From the NCBI GenBank assembly GCA_001247695.2, contig LGRX02028911.1:36398-100397 (forward strand): a DNA stretch of 64,000 nucleotides. The letters run 5' to 3'. Positions 1 through 11,280 of the stretch are shown piece after piece. Numbering within the stretch: position 1 is the stretch's first letter; each line of letters begins with the position of its first letter. The DNA is from Cymbomonas tetramitiformis. Taxonomy: Eukaryota > Chlorophyta > Pyramimonadophyceae > Pyramimonadales > Pyramimonadaceae. Position numbers and translations under genes: made by a program. Below the pieces are notes generated by a model. The model had not been told where the DNA came from. It searched no databases and saw only the letters and a list, made by a program, of their open reading frames with translations.

Positions 1-1894
1 CACGTGCTCCATCTGATGAACTCCTACCTCTACCAAGTCCTCGTACCAGCGAGCCTGACGTCGGCTGAGCTCCCTAGCTGGGGCGAAGAGCCACTGAAGG
101 GGTTTATGGTCTCCCATGAGCTTAAATGATGTGAAAATCAGATAATGTCTCCAGGTGACCGTGGTGCAGTGATGGATGGCACAAAGCTCCCGTTCCCCAG
201 CGTGATAGTTCTGCTCTGCGCTGGAGAACTGCCGGCTTTCAAAGGCCAAGGGCTGTAAGCCTCGTCCCTGATCCTGCATGAGTACACCCCCTAGTGCTAC
301 TCCACTGGCATCTGTCTGCACAAAGAAGGGTCTGGAGCCGTCTGCTGCACCCTTTTGATCGGGTAGGGCCAAGGCTGGGGAGGAGATCAAGGCAGTTTTT
401 AGCTGTTTAAATGCTGCCTTTTCATTCTCGCCCCAGGTCCAGTCCACGCCGGATTTGGTGAGGCGGGTCAACGGGTACGCGATATCTGCGAAGTTCTGGA
501 TGTACGTACCTCCGGTAGAAGCCACACATGCCCAGAAACTGTCGCACGTGTGTGACAGTTTCTAGGTCTGGCCAATCGCGTACCGACGCAACCTTATCCT
601 GCTGTGGACGACATCCATCCCGATCCACCACATGCCCTAGGAACCGGACTGATCGCTTGCACAATTTGACTTTCGACTTTTTGAGGTAGACTGAATTCTT
701 TCGGCATGCCTCCAGGACCTGGCGGAGGTGGTCGAGGTGTACCTCATGGGCGCTCTTACCCGGAACCTCAGCCGAGAAAATCATGATGTCATCTACAAAT
801 ACTCTGCAAAAGGGTAGGTGCCCGAGGTACTGTTGCATCATCCTTTGCCAGGTACTTGGGGAGTTTGACAATCCCATAGGCATGACCAACCACTCGTACG
901 CTCCAAAGTGCGTAGTCATTGCGGTTTTCTCCACGTCCTCTGCTTTCATAGGGACCTGCCAAAATCCCCAAAGGGCATCCATCGTAGAGAAGACGGTAGC
1001 CCCTTGTAGATCATCTAAGAGACTCTGGACATCCGGGAGGGGGTACTTGTCCTTGACTGTGATCTCATTGATCTGTCTGTAGTCAATGACTAGACGCAAC
1101 TCCTTGGGATTACTCGGCTTGGGGACCATCAGCACAGGGCAGCCCCACGGAGAGGCCGAGGGTCGTATGTACCCTTTGGCTAAGAGCTCATCTAGCTGTT
1201 GCCGGAGTTGCCGCAACTCCTCCTGCGACAGCTTGTACCCTCGCCGGTGCAAGGTGTTCCCATTCCAATCTGGCCTGAGCCGGACGCCGGACTTGAATTC
1301 CCTTGACTGGACTGATTCCGGCAGCTCTGTGCAAATGAAATCTGCGAACTCCTTTTCCAGGTCCCTAAGCTGCTGCCAGATTTCCGGCGACACCGTCTCG
1401 TCTATCTCGTCCTCCGGCGGTTCCGGGGAGGCCTGAGCAGTCTGTGGGGCTGGCGGCGAGGTAGTACCTGGCGGGGCGGCCGGTACCGGCGGGTCTGTGG
1501 TCTGCGGAGCTGGCGGCGGGACTGGTGCCGAGGCTCGCGACTTCTGACTCTGAGGACTCGGGACAGTGGGGACTTTTGGTCCCGGTGGCTGCTCGGTGGA
1601 GGGGCCACTTTCAGCACCAGGCTGACCGACTGCTGCGACCTGGTCACGCCAACGCACTCGCTTACGCCGTGCTCGGGGTCGTCGCTCCGCGACCAGACCC
1701 CGGCCCTGCTGGAGCGCCGCGGCTGCCTGCGCGTGCCAGGTGGGTGGCTTCCCGGCCGCGTGATCCTCTATCGCCTGTCTACGCACCGCTGGCGGAAGCA
1801 ACGCAAATGCTCCGTTCGCCTCCTGTTTGCTAGCGAAAAAGCTGAGAGGGTCAGGGTGATCCCCGGCCTCGTCGACCGTACTCGCAAATCCCAT
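1..1894 (-). pseudogene. Ty3/gypsy pol: reverse transcriptase and RNase H (element A)
   Basis: Part of a retrotransposon polyprotein that copies element RNA into DNA. The long frame (490 codons from 1894) opens with about 170 residues rich in Pro, then a Ty3-type RT with KGYIRPSASPWG near residue 240 and the catalytic box FVDDIMIF near residue 365, followed by the thumb and FLGMCGFYRRY. A single-base frameshift at about 503-512 moves the frame; the RNase H domain then continues in another minus frame to the window edge (QTDASG, GERELCAIHH, GDHKPLQWL), so the right end of the gene in transcription terms is off the window. No ATG context decides the start because the protein is expected to be made from a longer polyprotein. 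The orientation and order fit the protease at 13.6-15.7 kb as the upstream part of the same element. The frameshift and the interruptions mark it as dead. Confidence 0.85.
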
Positions 1895-1978
1895 CTGGAA
1901 AATGGCGAGGCGATCCGGGATCGTTCTTTTCGTGATCCGGAACGGGATCGATCCCGGGAGGGAAGTTTCTTACGGGAT

Positions 1979-2100
1979 CGATCCTGGAACGCCCCGGGTA
2001 CGGGAACGATCCTGGAACGCTCCAGGTACGGGAACGATCCTGGAACGCTCCAGGTACGGGAACGATCCTGGAACGCTCCAAGTACTGGAACGATCCTGAA
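1979..2100. repeat. 28-bp tandem repeat, about 4.3 copies
   Basis: A 28-bp unit beginning CGATCCTGGAACGCTCCAGG is repeated head to tail at 1979, 2007, 2035 and 2063, with a partial fifth unit. It lies just upstream (in the minus sense) of the RT fragment, where the pol frame is lost. Related but less regular GATCC-rich sequence fills 1905-1978. The unit contains a short inverted symmetry (GGAACGATCC, GGAACGCTCC). Confidence 0.85.
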
Positions 2101-2889
2101 TCGATGGGGGGACACTCATGATAAGTCCAAGGGTCGATTCAAGCATTCAAGGCAAGTACCATGAACCGCACATTAAAAAAAAGGTAGACTTTCACAAGGC
2201 TAGAAAGCAGGAGGCAAATTCAAAAAGAAAAAAATCAACAAATCCACATAAATAGATACACCTTTGAGTACACAAGCTACTTCATTTGCATATGTTCATA
2301 CGGTCTCCACTAAGATGGTATCACTGGCTATTATACTCTTCTTCTTTCTCATCTATACTTCCCACTCCTATAGCGTTTTGGTGTTGGGGTATTTTTGTCT
2401 AAGTTGCAAGCCACTTGGTTGGTTGCGCAAGCTTCACACGCGATTGTGTCGTATTCCATCTTTTAACTTGGGTAAACATTCTTGAATACTCCTTGCTGAA
2501 GGTGTTTGGCACCTCTGTCTGCACATGCGATAGTGCCACAGTGAGTAGCAGTTGAAAAGAACTTATGCGCAAAAAACAACAAAGGGTAAATAAGTACTTA
2601 CCACAGCTTGTGACTTCGTGCATGAGTTCTCATTTATTTCATACTCGACGGCCTAGTCTTTCAAGCTTGGGCCACTGGCCATCTGGCTTCTAGAGTTTTC
2701 TTTCCCTTTTCTTCTATTGCTCGTGCTGATTTTTTTGTCTTATTATCCGCATTTTTTTCTTTTTGGGAAGGTGATGCTTGCTTGTTGGTCTCCGAGTAGC
2801 GCACGTCCATGTTTTGAGTGGCCATCCTGAGGAACGAATCGTGGTAAAGCTCAACACACATAAGCTGACATGCTGAGCTCAACTGAGAA
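2101..2889. other. no recognisable gene
   Basis: Moderately AT-rich sequence with only short open frames on both strands, none with a motif or codon pattern I trust. It belongs to the 1.9-6.48 kb block that separates the RT fragment from the pol fragment ending at 6484. Confidence 0.5.
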
Positions 2890-3260
2890 GCAAAGCAAAG
2901 CAAACAGCAAAGTTGGGCAAAGCTGAGTCGAGTTGAGCAGAGCTTAGTCGAGTTGAGCTAAGTTGAGCTAAGTTGAGCTAAGTTGAGCTTAGTTGACACG
3001 CGGACAGGAGCAAAGCTGACACGCTGAGCTGATATAAGCTAACAAGCTAAACTAAGCGGAGCTGACAAACCGAGTTGAGCTGACACACAGTTACAGGTAC
3101 GGGATAATACAACATAGACTGGAATATGTGTGTATATGTGTGTGCCTGTCGTGTTATTCCTATGCTAGGATACGCGTGTACCTCTCTGTGCGTGTGCTAT
3201 GCCTGTGGTAGGATATATGTGTATCTCTATACCACTGTTATGCCTGTGATAGGATATGTG
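2890..3260. repeat. simple-repeat tract (TTGAGC/TAAGTTGAGC) and GGATATGTGTG-type repeats
   Basis: 2905-3075 is built from degenerate AGTTGAGCT and GCTGACACGC words. 3120-3260 holds about three loose copies of a unit of about 60 bp containing TATGCCTGTGATAGGATATGTGTG. These words recur in the larger tandem array that follows. Confidence 0.7.
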
Positions 3261-3292
3261 TGTTTTTTTTTCAAAAGCTAAGCTAAGCTAAG

Positions 3293-3905
3293 CTCAAAAG
3301 CTAAGCTCAACTCAGGCGTTGAGTTTGGCGCTAAGTGCTGAGCTAAGATAAGCTGAGCTGAGTTGTTTTCACTCATAGAGTTGAGGTGAGTTGAGTTGAG
3401 TTGAGCTGAGTTGAGCTTAGCTGACACGCTGACGTGAGCGAAACTGACACGCTTAGCTGATATGAGCTCAAAAGCTAAGCTCAACTCAGGCGTTGAGTTT
3501 GGCGCTAAGTGCTGAGCTAAGATAAGCTGAGCTGAGTTGTTTTCACTCATAGAGTTGAGGTGAGTTGAGTTGAGTTGAGTTGAGTTGAGCTGAGTTGAGC
3601 TTAGCTGACACGCTGACGTGAGCGAAACTGACACGCTTAGCTGATATGAGCTCAAAAGCTAAGCTCAACTCAGGCGTTGAGTTTGGCGCTAAGTGCTGAG
3701 CTAAGATAAGCTGAGCTGAGTTGTTTTCACTCATAGAGTTGAGGTGAGTTGAGTTGAGTTGAGTTGAGTTGAGTTGAGCTTAGCTGACACGCTGACGTGA
3801 GCGAAACTGACACGCTTAGCTGATATGAGCTCAAAAGCTAAGCTCAACTTTGGCGTTGAGTTTGGCGCTAAGTGCTGAGCTAAGATAAGGTGAGCTGAGT
3901 TGAGT
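3293..3905. repeat. tandem satellite with unit lengths 174, 184 and 179 bp
   Basis: Copies start at CTCAAAAGCTAAGCTCAACT at 3293, 3467, 3651 and 3830. Each unit contains GGCGTTGAGTTTGGCGCTAAG, a (TTGAG)n run and GCTGACACGCTGACGTGAG. Unit lengths differ by multiples of 5, and the difference lies in the number of TTGAG pentamers, so length variation comes from an internal microsatellite. Minus-strand open frames through this array are repeat read-through, not genes. Confidence 0.9.
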
Positions 3906-4240
3906 TGAGTGAATGCGTAATAGAGTGAGTAATGAATTTTTAGTGAGTGGTCCGGAGTGTGGGTTGTGAGGTTATGAGAGCGAATACAATTACCTTAATG
4001 CACGTTCGTTCTTCACAGTCCCGCTCCTTTGAAGTTTCTGCCTTACCATACCCAACACCCCATGCTGTGTGAGAATGGCTTGGTTCCAAAACCTCAAAGA
4101 ACATAGTGAAAAATAACATGCTTATCTTGATCTTATGTAAGACCAGAAAGTGCGCAGTACCATACCATACTTTTATAGTAATCACACATATCCTAAAAGA
4201 TCTAAAACACGGGAGCACATATGTGGAAAATTATTTTTGC

Positions 4241-4527
4241 ATCAAAATATTACACCTCTTTGTGGCGCAACGGGAGACAAGTGGTCACAGACACAAGAGT
4301 GTCAGACCTACTCAAACCCAAGATGCCATACATCACAACAAGGCCAATACCTTGTTGCTCGCGGATTAAGGGCGCTCCAAACAAACCCGCAGACCAAGGG
4401 TGCAGGCGCCTTCTTCTACAAGAGTAGAAAGCGTGACCACAATGGTTCCTTCAATGGCGCAATCACCAATGTGTGGCCAAGGGAGTTCGTTTTTGCAACG
4501 CCACAAAGGAGGTGTAATATTTTGATA
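4241..4527. mobile_element. MITE-like element with about 30-bp terminal inverted repeats
   Basis: ATCAAAATATTACACCTC at 4241 is matched in reverse complement by GAGGTGTAATATTTTGAT ending at 4527; the match extends inward to the TTTGTGGCG region with one length difference. The 287-bp interior has no conserved coding signal. I see no clear target duplication. Confidence 0.55.
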
Positions 4528-6483
4528 CCTATGCTAAATAAAATATTTCTCATAGGGTTGCAGGATTTGCACCGACCAAATAAGATATGCAAACAGCTTA
4601 TGTGAAAACCGAGCTTACAGTTGATATTCGTTATAGAATACTAAAAGTCAATAGCTAAAATAAGTCTATACATTAAAACAAAACAGTTTGATAAAAAGAA
4701 AATAAAGAAAATAAAAAATAAACCACCACTCTAAGTGGGGAAGGATTACCTAACTATTACCCAGCAGTTCAATCGCAATGGTTCCACCGCGAGCTGCGAG
4801 CTGGTTCAAGGCACAAAGGATTGCACAATAACAGTGTCCTCCCCACTAAATCGCATATTTAGACTGAGGAACTCTAGGTTCTACCTACAGTGAAGGCAAG
4901 GAGCGATGTTGCTGTCCTAGGCACAGCAGTTCAATCGCAATGGTTACCTGGCACGATATATCATTTAAGTAATATATCAGGTATACGAGGCATATACCTG
5001 TGTTGACTATGCAAGGCCATCCCTCATCGAGTCGTTGAACAAGTGAAAAGCTCCCTGCCGTCACTATCCCGACACACACCCGACTCTCTTAATTAAAAGA
5101 AAGACTAAACCAAGTGCGATGCAATAAAAAGCTCAAACAAGGACAAGAGCGTACCTTAAATTGGCTGGGTTGGGTTTCACCCCAGGGCGTGCCGAAGGCT
5201 AACGCACTCCCAGCCTCATTTGAGCGAACTGTCTATCTAAAACAAAGTTCGCATCGTCGGACCTTAAAAACTACAAGCACCTATATCACGATACTCGCAA
5301 TTTATGCAAGTGCAAATCGCGCTACAAGTTGCACTGCTACTAACTGTAGTAGCAATGACTGCAAAAGACATGCTACGGAAAGCATGGAGACATACCTTAG
5401 ATTCCCAGTGTTTCCACACCACCAGAGCCCAAAAGCAATTGGGGTGGTAACTGGGATCGGTGCGTCGGATATTTATATCCCGCCTCCTCGCCAAGAGCCA
5501 TGGGGCGGTTGTCATGCAATTTTGAGTTGCGACACTTGGAACCTAGACTGGGCCTTTTTAGAAGCTAAAAAGGCCCAGTTTTTCACGATCCAGTAAAAAC
5601 AAGCAAACAGGCACACACACTTGTAAAATTCTATCGAAGAATTCAATTTGAAAGCACATTTTTCCAACTAGCTAGCCTAAAGGCAGATAACGCACACAAA
5701 ACAAGTACTTAAAAATCACTTAATCATCACGTAACGTGGGAGCTCCTAGCCCCACATCAAATGTCGCGCGTCCCTATACCAACTCACCTGCCCTTCAAGA
5801 TATCACTATGATTCAAGGTGCGCAGGTTGATCCAGCTTTCCGATCTTACTAAAAGGTTGTGAGCGCACCTGGCGGGAATGATGTCCGCTCATTCCGTGTG
5901 TGACCAACTGCTTCCAACCATTTTCGAAAACGTGCTCATGGACTTCATCTGCGAACACTGTAAGTGAATTACGAAAGGAAAATAGGTGCGCAGGCAGGAT
6001 CTACTCTCAAAATCTCGCACGAAAATTATGGGGTAAATCATAGTTTTGGGCAAGCGACAAAGTGCGTGGGTGTGTGGGTTACGTAAACACCAAACGCATC
6101 TTGCTTGCGGCGACCACGCTATGACCAACCACCTGCGGAAAATATACGGTACGCGAAAATATCAGAAACTATTTTATACTAGCAACACAATACATCAAAT
6201 TATCTAGGCTGATCTAATCAGAGTTTGCAGTATGGTTTTCGGCTCACGTGCTTTCAAAATTCGGAGACGCACGTAAGACTAAATGGGAAGTCAAGAGCTC
6301 ACGATACTGTGTCCATGCGCCATGGCGCGCCAGTGACATTTCTGCTGACATCCGATGTCATTGACATTTCTGATGTCATCGATTACTGGAACGCGAAGAA
6401 ACGGTGCAGTGCGTTCGGGATTTCCGATGACGGTTTACGATCCAAAGCGAAACGAGAACGCGGATCGCGGATCATCACCATCG
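4528..6483. other. no recognisable gene; one perfect hairpin and scattered short repeats
   Basis: No supported gene. Visible items: the 21-bp word AGCAGTTCAATCGCAATGGTT occurs as a direct repeat at about 4762 and 4924; a perfect 15-bp-stem hairpin lies at 5547-5579; TGACATTTCTG/GATGTCAT words repeat at 6339-6382. The right edge (about 6400-6480) is rich in GATCC/GAACG words, as is the left edge of the block near 1905-1978, so 1.9-6.48 kb may be one inserted element, but no target duplication was found. Confidence 0.4.
5547..5579. other. perfect hairpin followed by T-run
   Basis: ACTGGGCCTTTTTAG and its exact reverse complement are separated by 3 nt and followed by TTTTTCACG. In the absence of a neighbouring gene its role is unknown; it could be a recent small palindromic insertion. 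Confidence 0.6.
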
Positions 6484-6928
6484 TTATGAGCACGCTCTCA
6501 GGCGATGCATGAACGGGGATCGTGACGTGTCGTCTTTGTTACACGAGCGCTCCGCAACGGGGGGGAACGGGGAACAGTCGATTACGCATTCAGAACTGAA
6601 CGCCGAATTCCAGATGCCCTGTGGCCTAATATCCTCGACCACCGCCCCTACTCTCTGCAAATGACACGCTCCTTCCACGTCACTGTAGCCGGACTCGGAA
6701 CTGTCCGAGACCAACCCTCCCGGCCCCTCAGACTCATCAGCTCCGTCCGGCACCGTTGCGCTGGGACGCACGCTGACTTCACTATCCTCGGACCCGGAGG
6801 AGGGTTCTGACGCTAGGCCTGCTACAACATCGTTGGGGGAATCTCCGTCGGAGTCTCCCCCCCCCTTGCTGCAGGCCAACGCGCCAAAAGTCCCATCGGG
6901 GCCGAGGTAGACGACGAAAGCCTGCTCC
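6484..6928 (-). pseudogene. element A pol fragment downstream of the CACTA insertion
   Basis: Minus-strand frame of acidic, Ser/Pro/Gly-rich sequence (DSDGDSPNDVV, SSGSEDSEVS). When the CACTA element at 6929-13627 and one copy of its TCC target duplication are ignored, this frame continues the protease frame ending at 13631 with no stop at the join. It therefore represents the linker between protease and RT of element A. It ends at a stop at 6484; the RT resumes only at 1894, so a second interruption lies between. Confidence 0.7.
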
Positions 6929-6971
6929 CCCTACAGATCTGCAACCCTTGGGAAAGCTTTCCATAGGCATG

Positions 6972-8170
6972 GAAACGGGTGAAAACCCTATGGAAAAGCC
7001 CTATGGAAAAGGGAAAATGAATACTGGAGGTTATCTCGAAAACAAAAAATTTGAGTTTCCATCCCTATACTCACCCTTGGGAAGGTTTTCATTATTTTCC
7101 AGGGCATTCCATAGGGTGATTGTGCTTTCCATAGGGTTTTCCAAGGCATTCCATAGGGATGATTGTGGCGTCCATACCTATGGAACGTTTTCCATAGGGA
7201 TGGAAGGAATCGTATGGAAAATATCGTATGGAAAACCCTATGGAAACCCAATGGAAAGTCCTGGAATATCAAGCGTTTTCCGTACCTATGTCATCCCTAT
7301 AGCATTCCTATGGAAAGCCGTATGGAAAACCCTGTGGAAAAACACACGGATATGTTCCATCCCTATGATCACCCTATGCTGGCCCTATGGAACCTAATAG
7401 GTCATACCTATGGAAATCTTTTCCCCAGGCATGGTACCCCTTGGGAAACCTGTTTCCATACGGACGGTGTACCTATGGAAGCGAATTCCATAGGCATGGT
7501 ATCCCTTGGGAAGCAATCTTCCATACGGTCGATATACCTATGGAACATTTTCCACAGGTATGGTATCCCCTGGGAAAGATCTTTCCATACGGACATTATG
7601 CCTACGGAAGACGGGCCCATACACTTAGCGTCCCTTGGGAAATAGGTTTCCATACGGCCGACATACTTATGGAAAGGTTTTCCACTGGGTGGCTCACCTT
7701 TGGGAAAGATTATTCCATAGGATGGCTATACCTATGGAAACACAATTCCATACGTGCTGTATACTTATGGAAAGGTATTCCATACGGTTATTATACGTAT
7801 GATTCCGTTAACAGCATCAGGAGTATACCTATGGAAACGCTTTCCGTAGGGTGACCCGCCCTATGGAATTCATATTCCATACGGTTATTATACTTATGGA
7901 GAGCATTTTCCGCAGGTGTACTATACCTACGGAAAGCTTTTTCCCCAGGGATACCATGCGTATGAAAACCGTATATTATAGGTATGGAAAACATCTTTCC
8001 CTACGTATGTTATCCGTATGGAAACTATTTACTATAGGCATAGTATAGGTATGGAACCAGTAGATATATATGGTTTCCATAGGCACGATATAGGGATAAT
8101 ATCGGGATGCTATACGTATGGAACTTAATTAATATTTACTTTCCATAGGCACAGTAGTGGGGCAGTATAG
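6972..8170. repeat. left subterminal repeat region (TTTCCATAGG / CCTATGGAAA)
   Basis: Dozens of copies of a 10-bp word, in both orientations and often as close inverted pairs, with variants such as TTTCCATACGG and CCTTGGGAAA. Spacing is irregular, mostly 15-45 bp. The many open frames here (on both strands, with recurring MENP, YGKP, HRYG peptides) arise because the repeat lacks stop codons; they are not genes. Confidence 0.9.
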
Positions 8171-8949
8171 GGATACTGTACGTGTAGCACTGACTGTGTA
8201 GCATACATATTGCACATTAGCAACATGCAGTGTGTTCACTATGTTTCCACTATGCGAGATAAACAAAATACTCGAGCATCTTTACTACGATTAACATGTA
8301 TCTAGCTAGGCAGAAAGGAATACGAATGGGACTATCAAATTTTATCATACCAACGAATACACAAAATTATGTTCTACTCGTGCACTTTCTATTTACAATA
8401 CGCAAAATAATGTTCTTCTCGTGCTCTTTCTATTTACAAGATGCCAACCTAAACGTTGACGTTGTACTCGAGGCCGTCGATTTTCTCCATCTCGCTTCGC
8501 TCCAAAACAACCGATCTAAAATGGAAAGTAAAGAGCCAACACTTAGTAAAAAAGCGGAAACGCACAAAAGAATATTCTATTGAAAACATAAAGGACTTAT
8601 CAACCTAGAATGTTTGAAGGGATGCTTGAAGTTGACGTTGTACTCGAGGCGGTCGATTTCCTCCATTTCGCCCTCCTCGAAAACAGCCAATCTGAAAAGG
8701 AAAGTAAAGAGCCAACACTTAGTAAAAAGCGGAAACGCACAAAATAAACCTTTATTGAAAACATAATTAACAACCGAGCAACCTCAAATAAATGCGAATA
8801 TCAACGCGAGATGAAAACCTAATATGACTTCGCCACGCGAACGTTTTCAGCGGATCTGAAAAACGAAACCAACCAACTAACGTTTAGTAAAGAAGAAAGA
8901 AAATAGCAGTCGTCAACGAAAGAAGCAAAGGAAAGTAAAAGGGGGATGT
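8171..8949 (-). repeat. duplicated exon-like unit with splice-acceptor signature
   Basis: Two units of about 179 bp (around 8453-8607 and 8632-8786) share GTTGACGTTGTACTCGAGG and GAGCCAACACTTAGTAAAAA; a third diverged piece lies near 8840-8910. On the minus strand each reads as branch-point-like TACTAAG, a pyrimidine tract (CTTTACTTTCC), an AG, then a short open frame containing EIDRLEYNVN or KIDGLEYNVN. That is the order of an intron end followed by an exon. The open frames are short (about 25-40 codons) and I do not recognise the peptide. They may be 3' exons of an ORF carried by the CACTA element or captured host exons. Confidence 0.45.
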
Positions 8950-9016
8950 GGAGTGAGTTGGATTTGAACCAACTATTTCGAGTGCAAAGGACTCGCGGGA
9001 ATTTCCCGTTCACTCC
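8950..9016 (-). tRNA. tRNA-like gene, 67 nt, reduced D arm
   Basis: On the minus strand the sequence folds as a near-complete cloverleaf: acceptor GGAGTGA pairs with TCACTCC (7/7), anticodon stem CGAGT with ACTCG (5/5) around a 7-nt loop CCTTTGC, T stem GTTGG with CCAAC (5/5) around TTCAAAT, and a 5-nt variable loop. The B-box GGTTCAAATCC is canonical for RNA polymerase III. The D arm is very short (GGGAAATTCCC), and position 33 is C rather than T, so a normal cytosolic tRNA is doubtful; the anticodon by position would be TTT. It lies inside the CACTA element. Alternatives: a tRNA-derived SINE head, an organelle-type tRNA copy, or a pseudogene. Confidence 0.4.
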
Positions 9017-9640
9017 TAGTCAAAGTTTCACGCATGCCAAGTATGAGCGCGCGAAGCACACACAAAATAATACACACGCATAACCAAAACATGCACTGCA
9101 AACCAGTGCCATATTGCAACCTGTGAGAATTAAAAATATCACAGCACGCAACTCACTGGCGAGGCTGCTGCAACATTGCTGACGGCGAACTGTGAAGAGT
9201 GCAATAACGTGAGTTTGAACTTGACCGTTCAGAAAAATCGAAGTGCTCAAAAACTTTGCCGTTCAGAAGTCACATCGGATCGACTCGTCATGCGAGCACG
9301 ATCGACGATGACGACGATGATGACGATGCGATGCGATGTCTCAGACTCTCTCACATGACATTGCATCGGAGATAATCGACTTATAAAATTTAAACTGGGA
9401 TTAAATGTAATCGACCCTTCGTAATGGTCTAGAGGTGGCCGTCGTTCTCAGTCTCAATCGAACCTATGAGATCCCGATTTTTTTTGAAGTTCCAGAAATA
9501 AAATCTCGACTAGCCAAAACAGCGCATACAGGCCGCAATTTTGTTTTTTTGCCCCCCTCGTCAGTGAACAAATGGTTTGTTTTCTTGGGGGTGATCGAAC
9601 AAGCTCATTTTATTTGGGGGGGTTTTTGGCGGCGGTAGGG
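9017..9640. other. interior of CACTA element without recognised gene
   Basis: Free of the TTTCCATAGG motif. Holds short open frames only, a GACGATGATGACGATGCGATG simple tract near 9306-9336, and AT-rich sequence. Nothing supportable as a gene. Confidence 0.5.
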
Positions 9641-10470
9641 GGTCTTCCATAGGGGTTTCCATAGGGATAGGCTCTGGATTTCCCATAGGGCACACCACTT
9701 TTTCCACAGGCTCCGGATTTTCCATAGGGTACATTGGTGATGTTTTTTAACCTGTTTCCAGGCCATTCCACAGGTATGGACGCCACAATCATAGGGATGA
9801 TCTCTGTGGCATTCCTTAACAGTGTAATTCTGCATTTTCCATAGGCATTTTCCAAGTGCGGCGTGTTGCTGTTGTAGGGTCCAAAAAGGGCCTGTTTTAA
9901 CCTGCCCTATTTTTCATTTTTTTAATTCCATCCCTATAAATAACCTATGGAATCCCGAAAATGGGGTGAGCCAACCTATGATCACCCGGTGGAAACGATT
10001 TCCATTGGGGCCTGTGGCAAATTTTCCAGAGCCATTCCATACGATTTTGAGATAGGGGATTTAAAAGTGCCCTATGGAAAGGTTTTTGCCCTATGGAAAG
10101 CCAATGGAAATGCGTTCCCATAGGTTTTACATAGGGTTTTTCCATCCCTGTGTAATTATTTCCAGCCCTACGGACGCCACTATTATAGGGTTAACACCTC
10201 GACCGTTCATAGAATATCAACCCAATATCCCTATGGAAAGTTCAAGTTATTTTCCCATAGGTTGTATAGGGTGGGCATCCCTATGGAACCAGAATACAGC
10301 ATTCCTAACGTATGTCCACCCTATGTCCACCCTACGTTCATGGTATGGAAGGTATTGAACACCTTCCATAGGGATGTCATTGGGCGGACCGCCCTATGGA
10401 ACACATCGTATTGTTTCCATGCCTATGCCCACCCTACGCCCACCCTATGACCACCTCATGATCACCCTAT
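9641..10470. repeat. internal block of TTTCCATAGG / CCTATGGAAA and CCACCCTATG words
   Basis: Same motif family as the subterminal regions, in both orientations, with a run of CCACCCTATG-type direct repeats from about 10310 to 10470 directly upstream of the transposase fragment. Confidence 0.85.
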
Positions 10471-10892
10471 GCCTAGCAAATGAAAAGTTAAAAAGGAAGC
10501 AACGGTTCCAAGTAGTCATGCGTGCTGGTATGGATGGTGTGTTGTGGGCCAGTATTAAACAACCACGGGGTCGACATGCCACCATGTCCTTGCACCGTGT
10601 GCCGACTACAAGTTGAAAAACCTCTTCGAACGATACAACGACATACGAAGCTATACAAGAGATGGCAAGGAGCGGTATACATGGGGAAAGTAGTAGTGAA
10701 GACGATACTTCAAGTGATGACGGGGGTGACCGTAATGGTGGTGATGGTGGTTCCCTTGGAGGTGATGATGACATGGAAGATGCCAATGCAGAAGCGGACG
10801 AAATTCTCCAGGATCATTTGAGAAAGCTGGAAGAACATTGTGCCCGTCTCCTAAGTCCTGCTGCCAACGATGAGGATATGGATAACCAAGAG

Positions 10893-11280
10893 GTACCCCT
10901 CTTTCTGTATTTCCCAAGGGTGGGCGTACGTATGCCAACAGGTGGGCATAGGTTGGGAAATCGTTGAACGTTTCCATAGGGTGGGAACAGGCATTCCCAG
11001 AGGCGGGTATAGGTAGGGCGCTGGGTAAGTATGCCTATGGAAAGCATTGGACGTTTCCAGTGGGTGGGCATAGGGCGAGCATTGGGCGGGCATAGGTTGG
11101 GAAAACATGGAATGTTTCCATAGGGTGGGCCTGAGCATTCCCAAGGGCGGGTATAGGTGGTTCACTGGGTAGGCATGCCTATGGAAAGCATTGGATGTTT
11201 CCATAGGGTCGGCATAGGGTGGGCATAGGACGGGCATAGGGTGGACATGCGGAGGGAAATGCCTTTTTTTTATTTTGCAG
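10893..11280 (+). other. putative intron 1 of the Tnp2 gene, made of element repeats
   Basis: Begins GTACCC after an acidic exon and ends in a strong pyrimidine tract plus TTTTGCAG at 11280. The interior consists of GGGCATAGG, TTTCCATAGGG and TTGGGAAA words, that is, the same family as the subterminal repeats. Confidence 0.5.

Noticed and set aside
3278..3734. Minus-strand open frames of 63-125 codons with repeated SAQLNSTHLNSMSENN peptides
   Set aside because: Direct product of the 174-184-bp satellite; the peptide period follows the DNA repeat.
6948..8048. Several open frames of 60-160 codons on both strands (for example 7163-7645)
   Set aside because: They are periodic translations of the CCTATGGAAA/TTTCCATAGG repeat, which has no stop codons in several frames; no independent coding signal.
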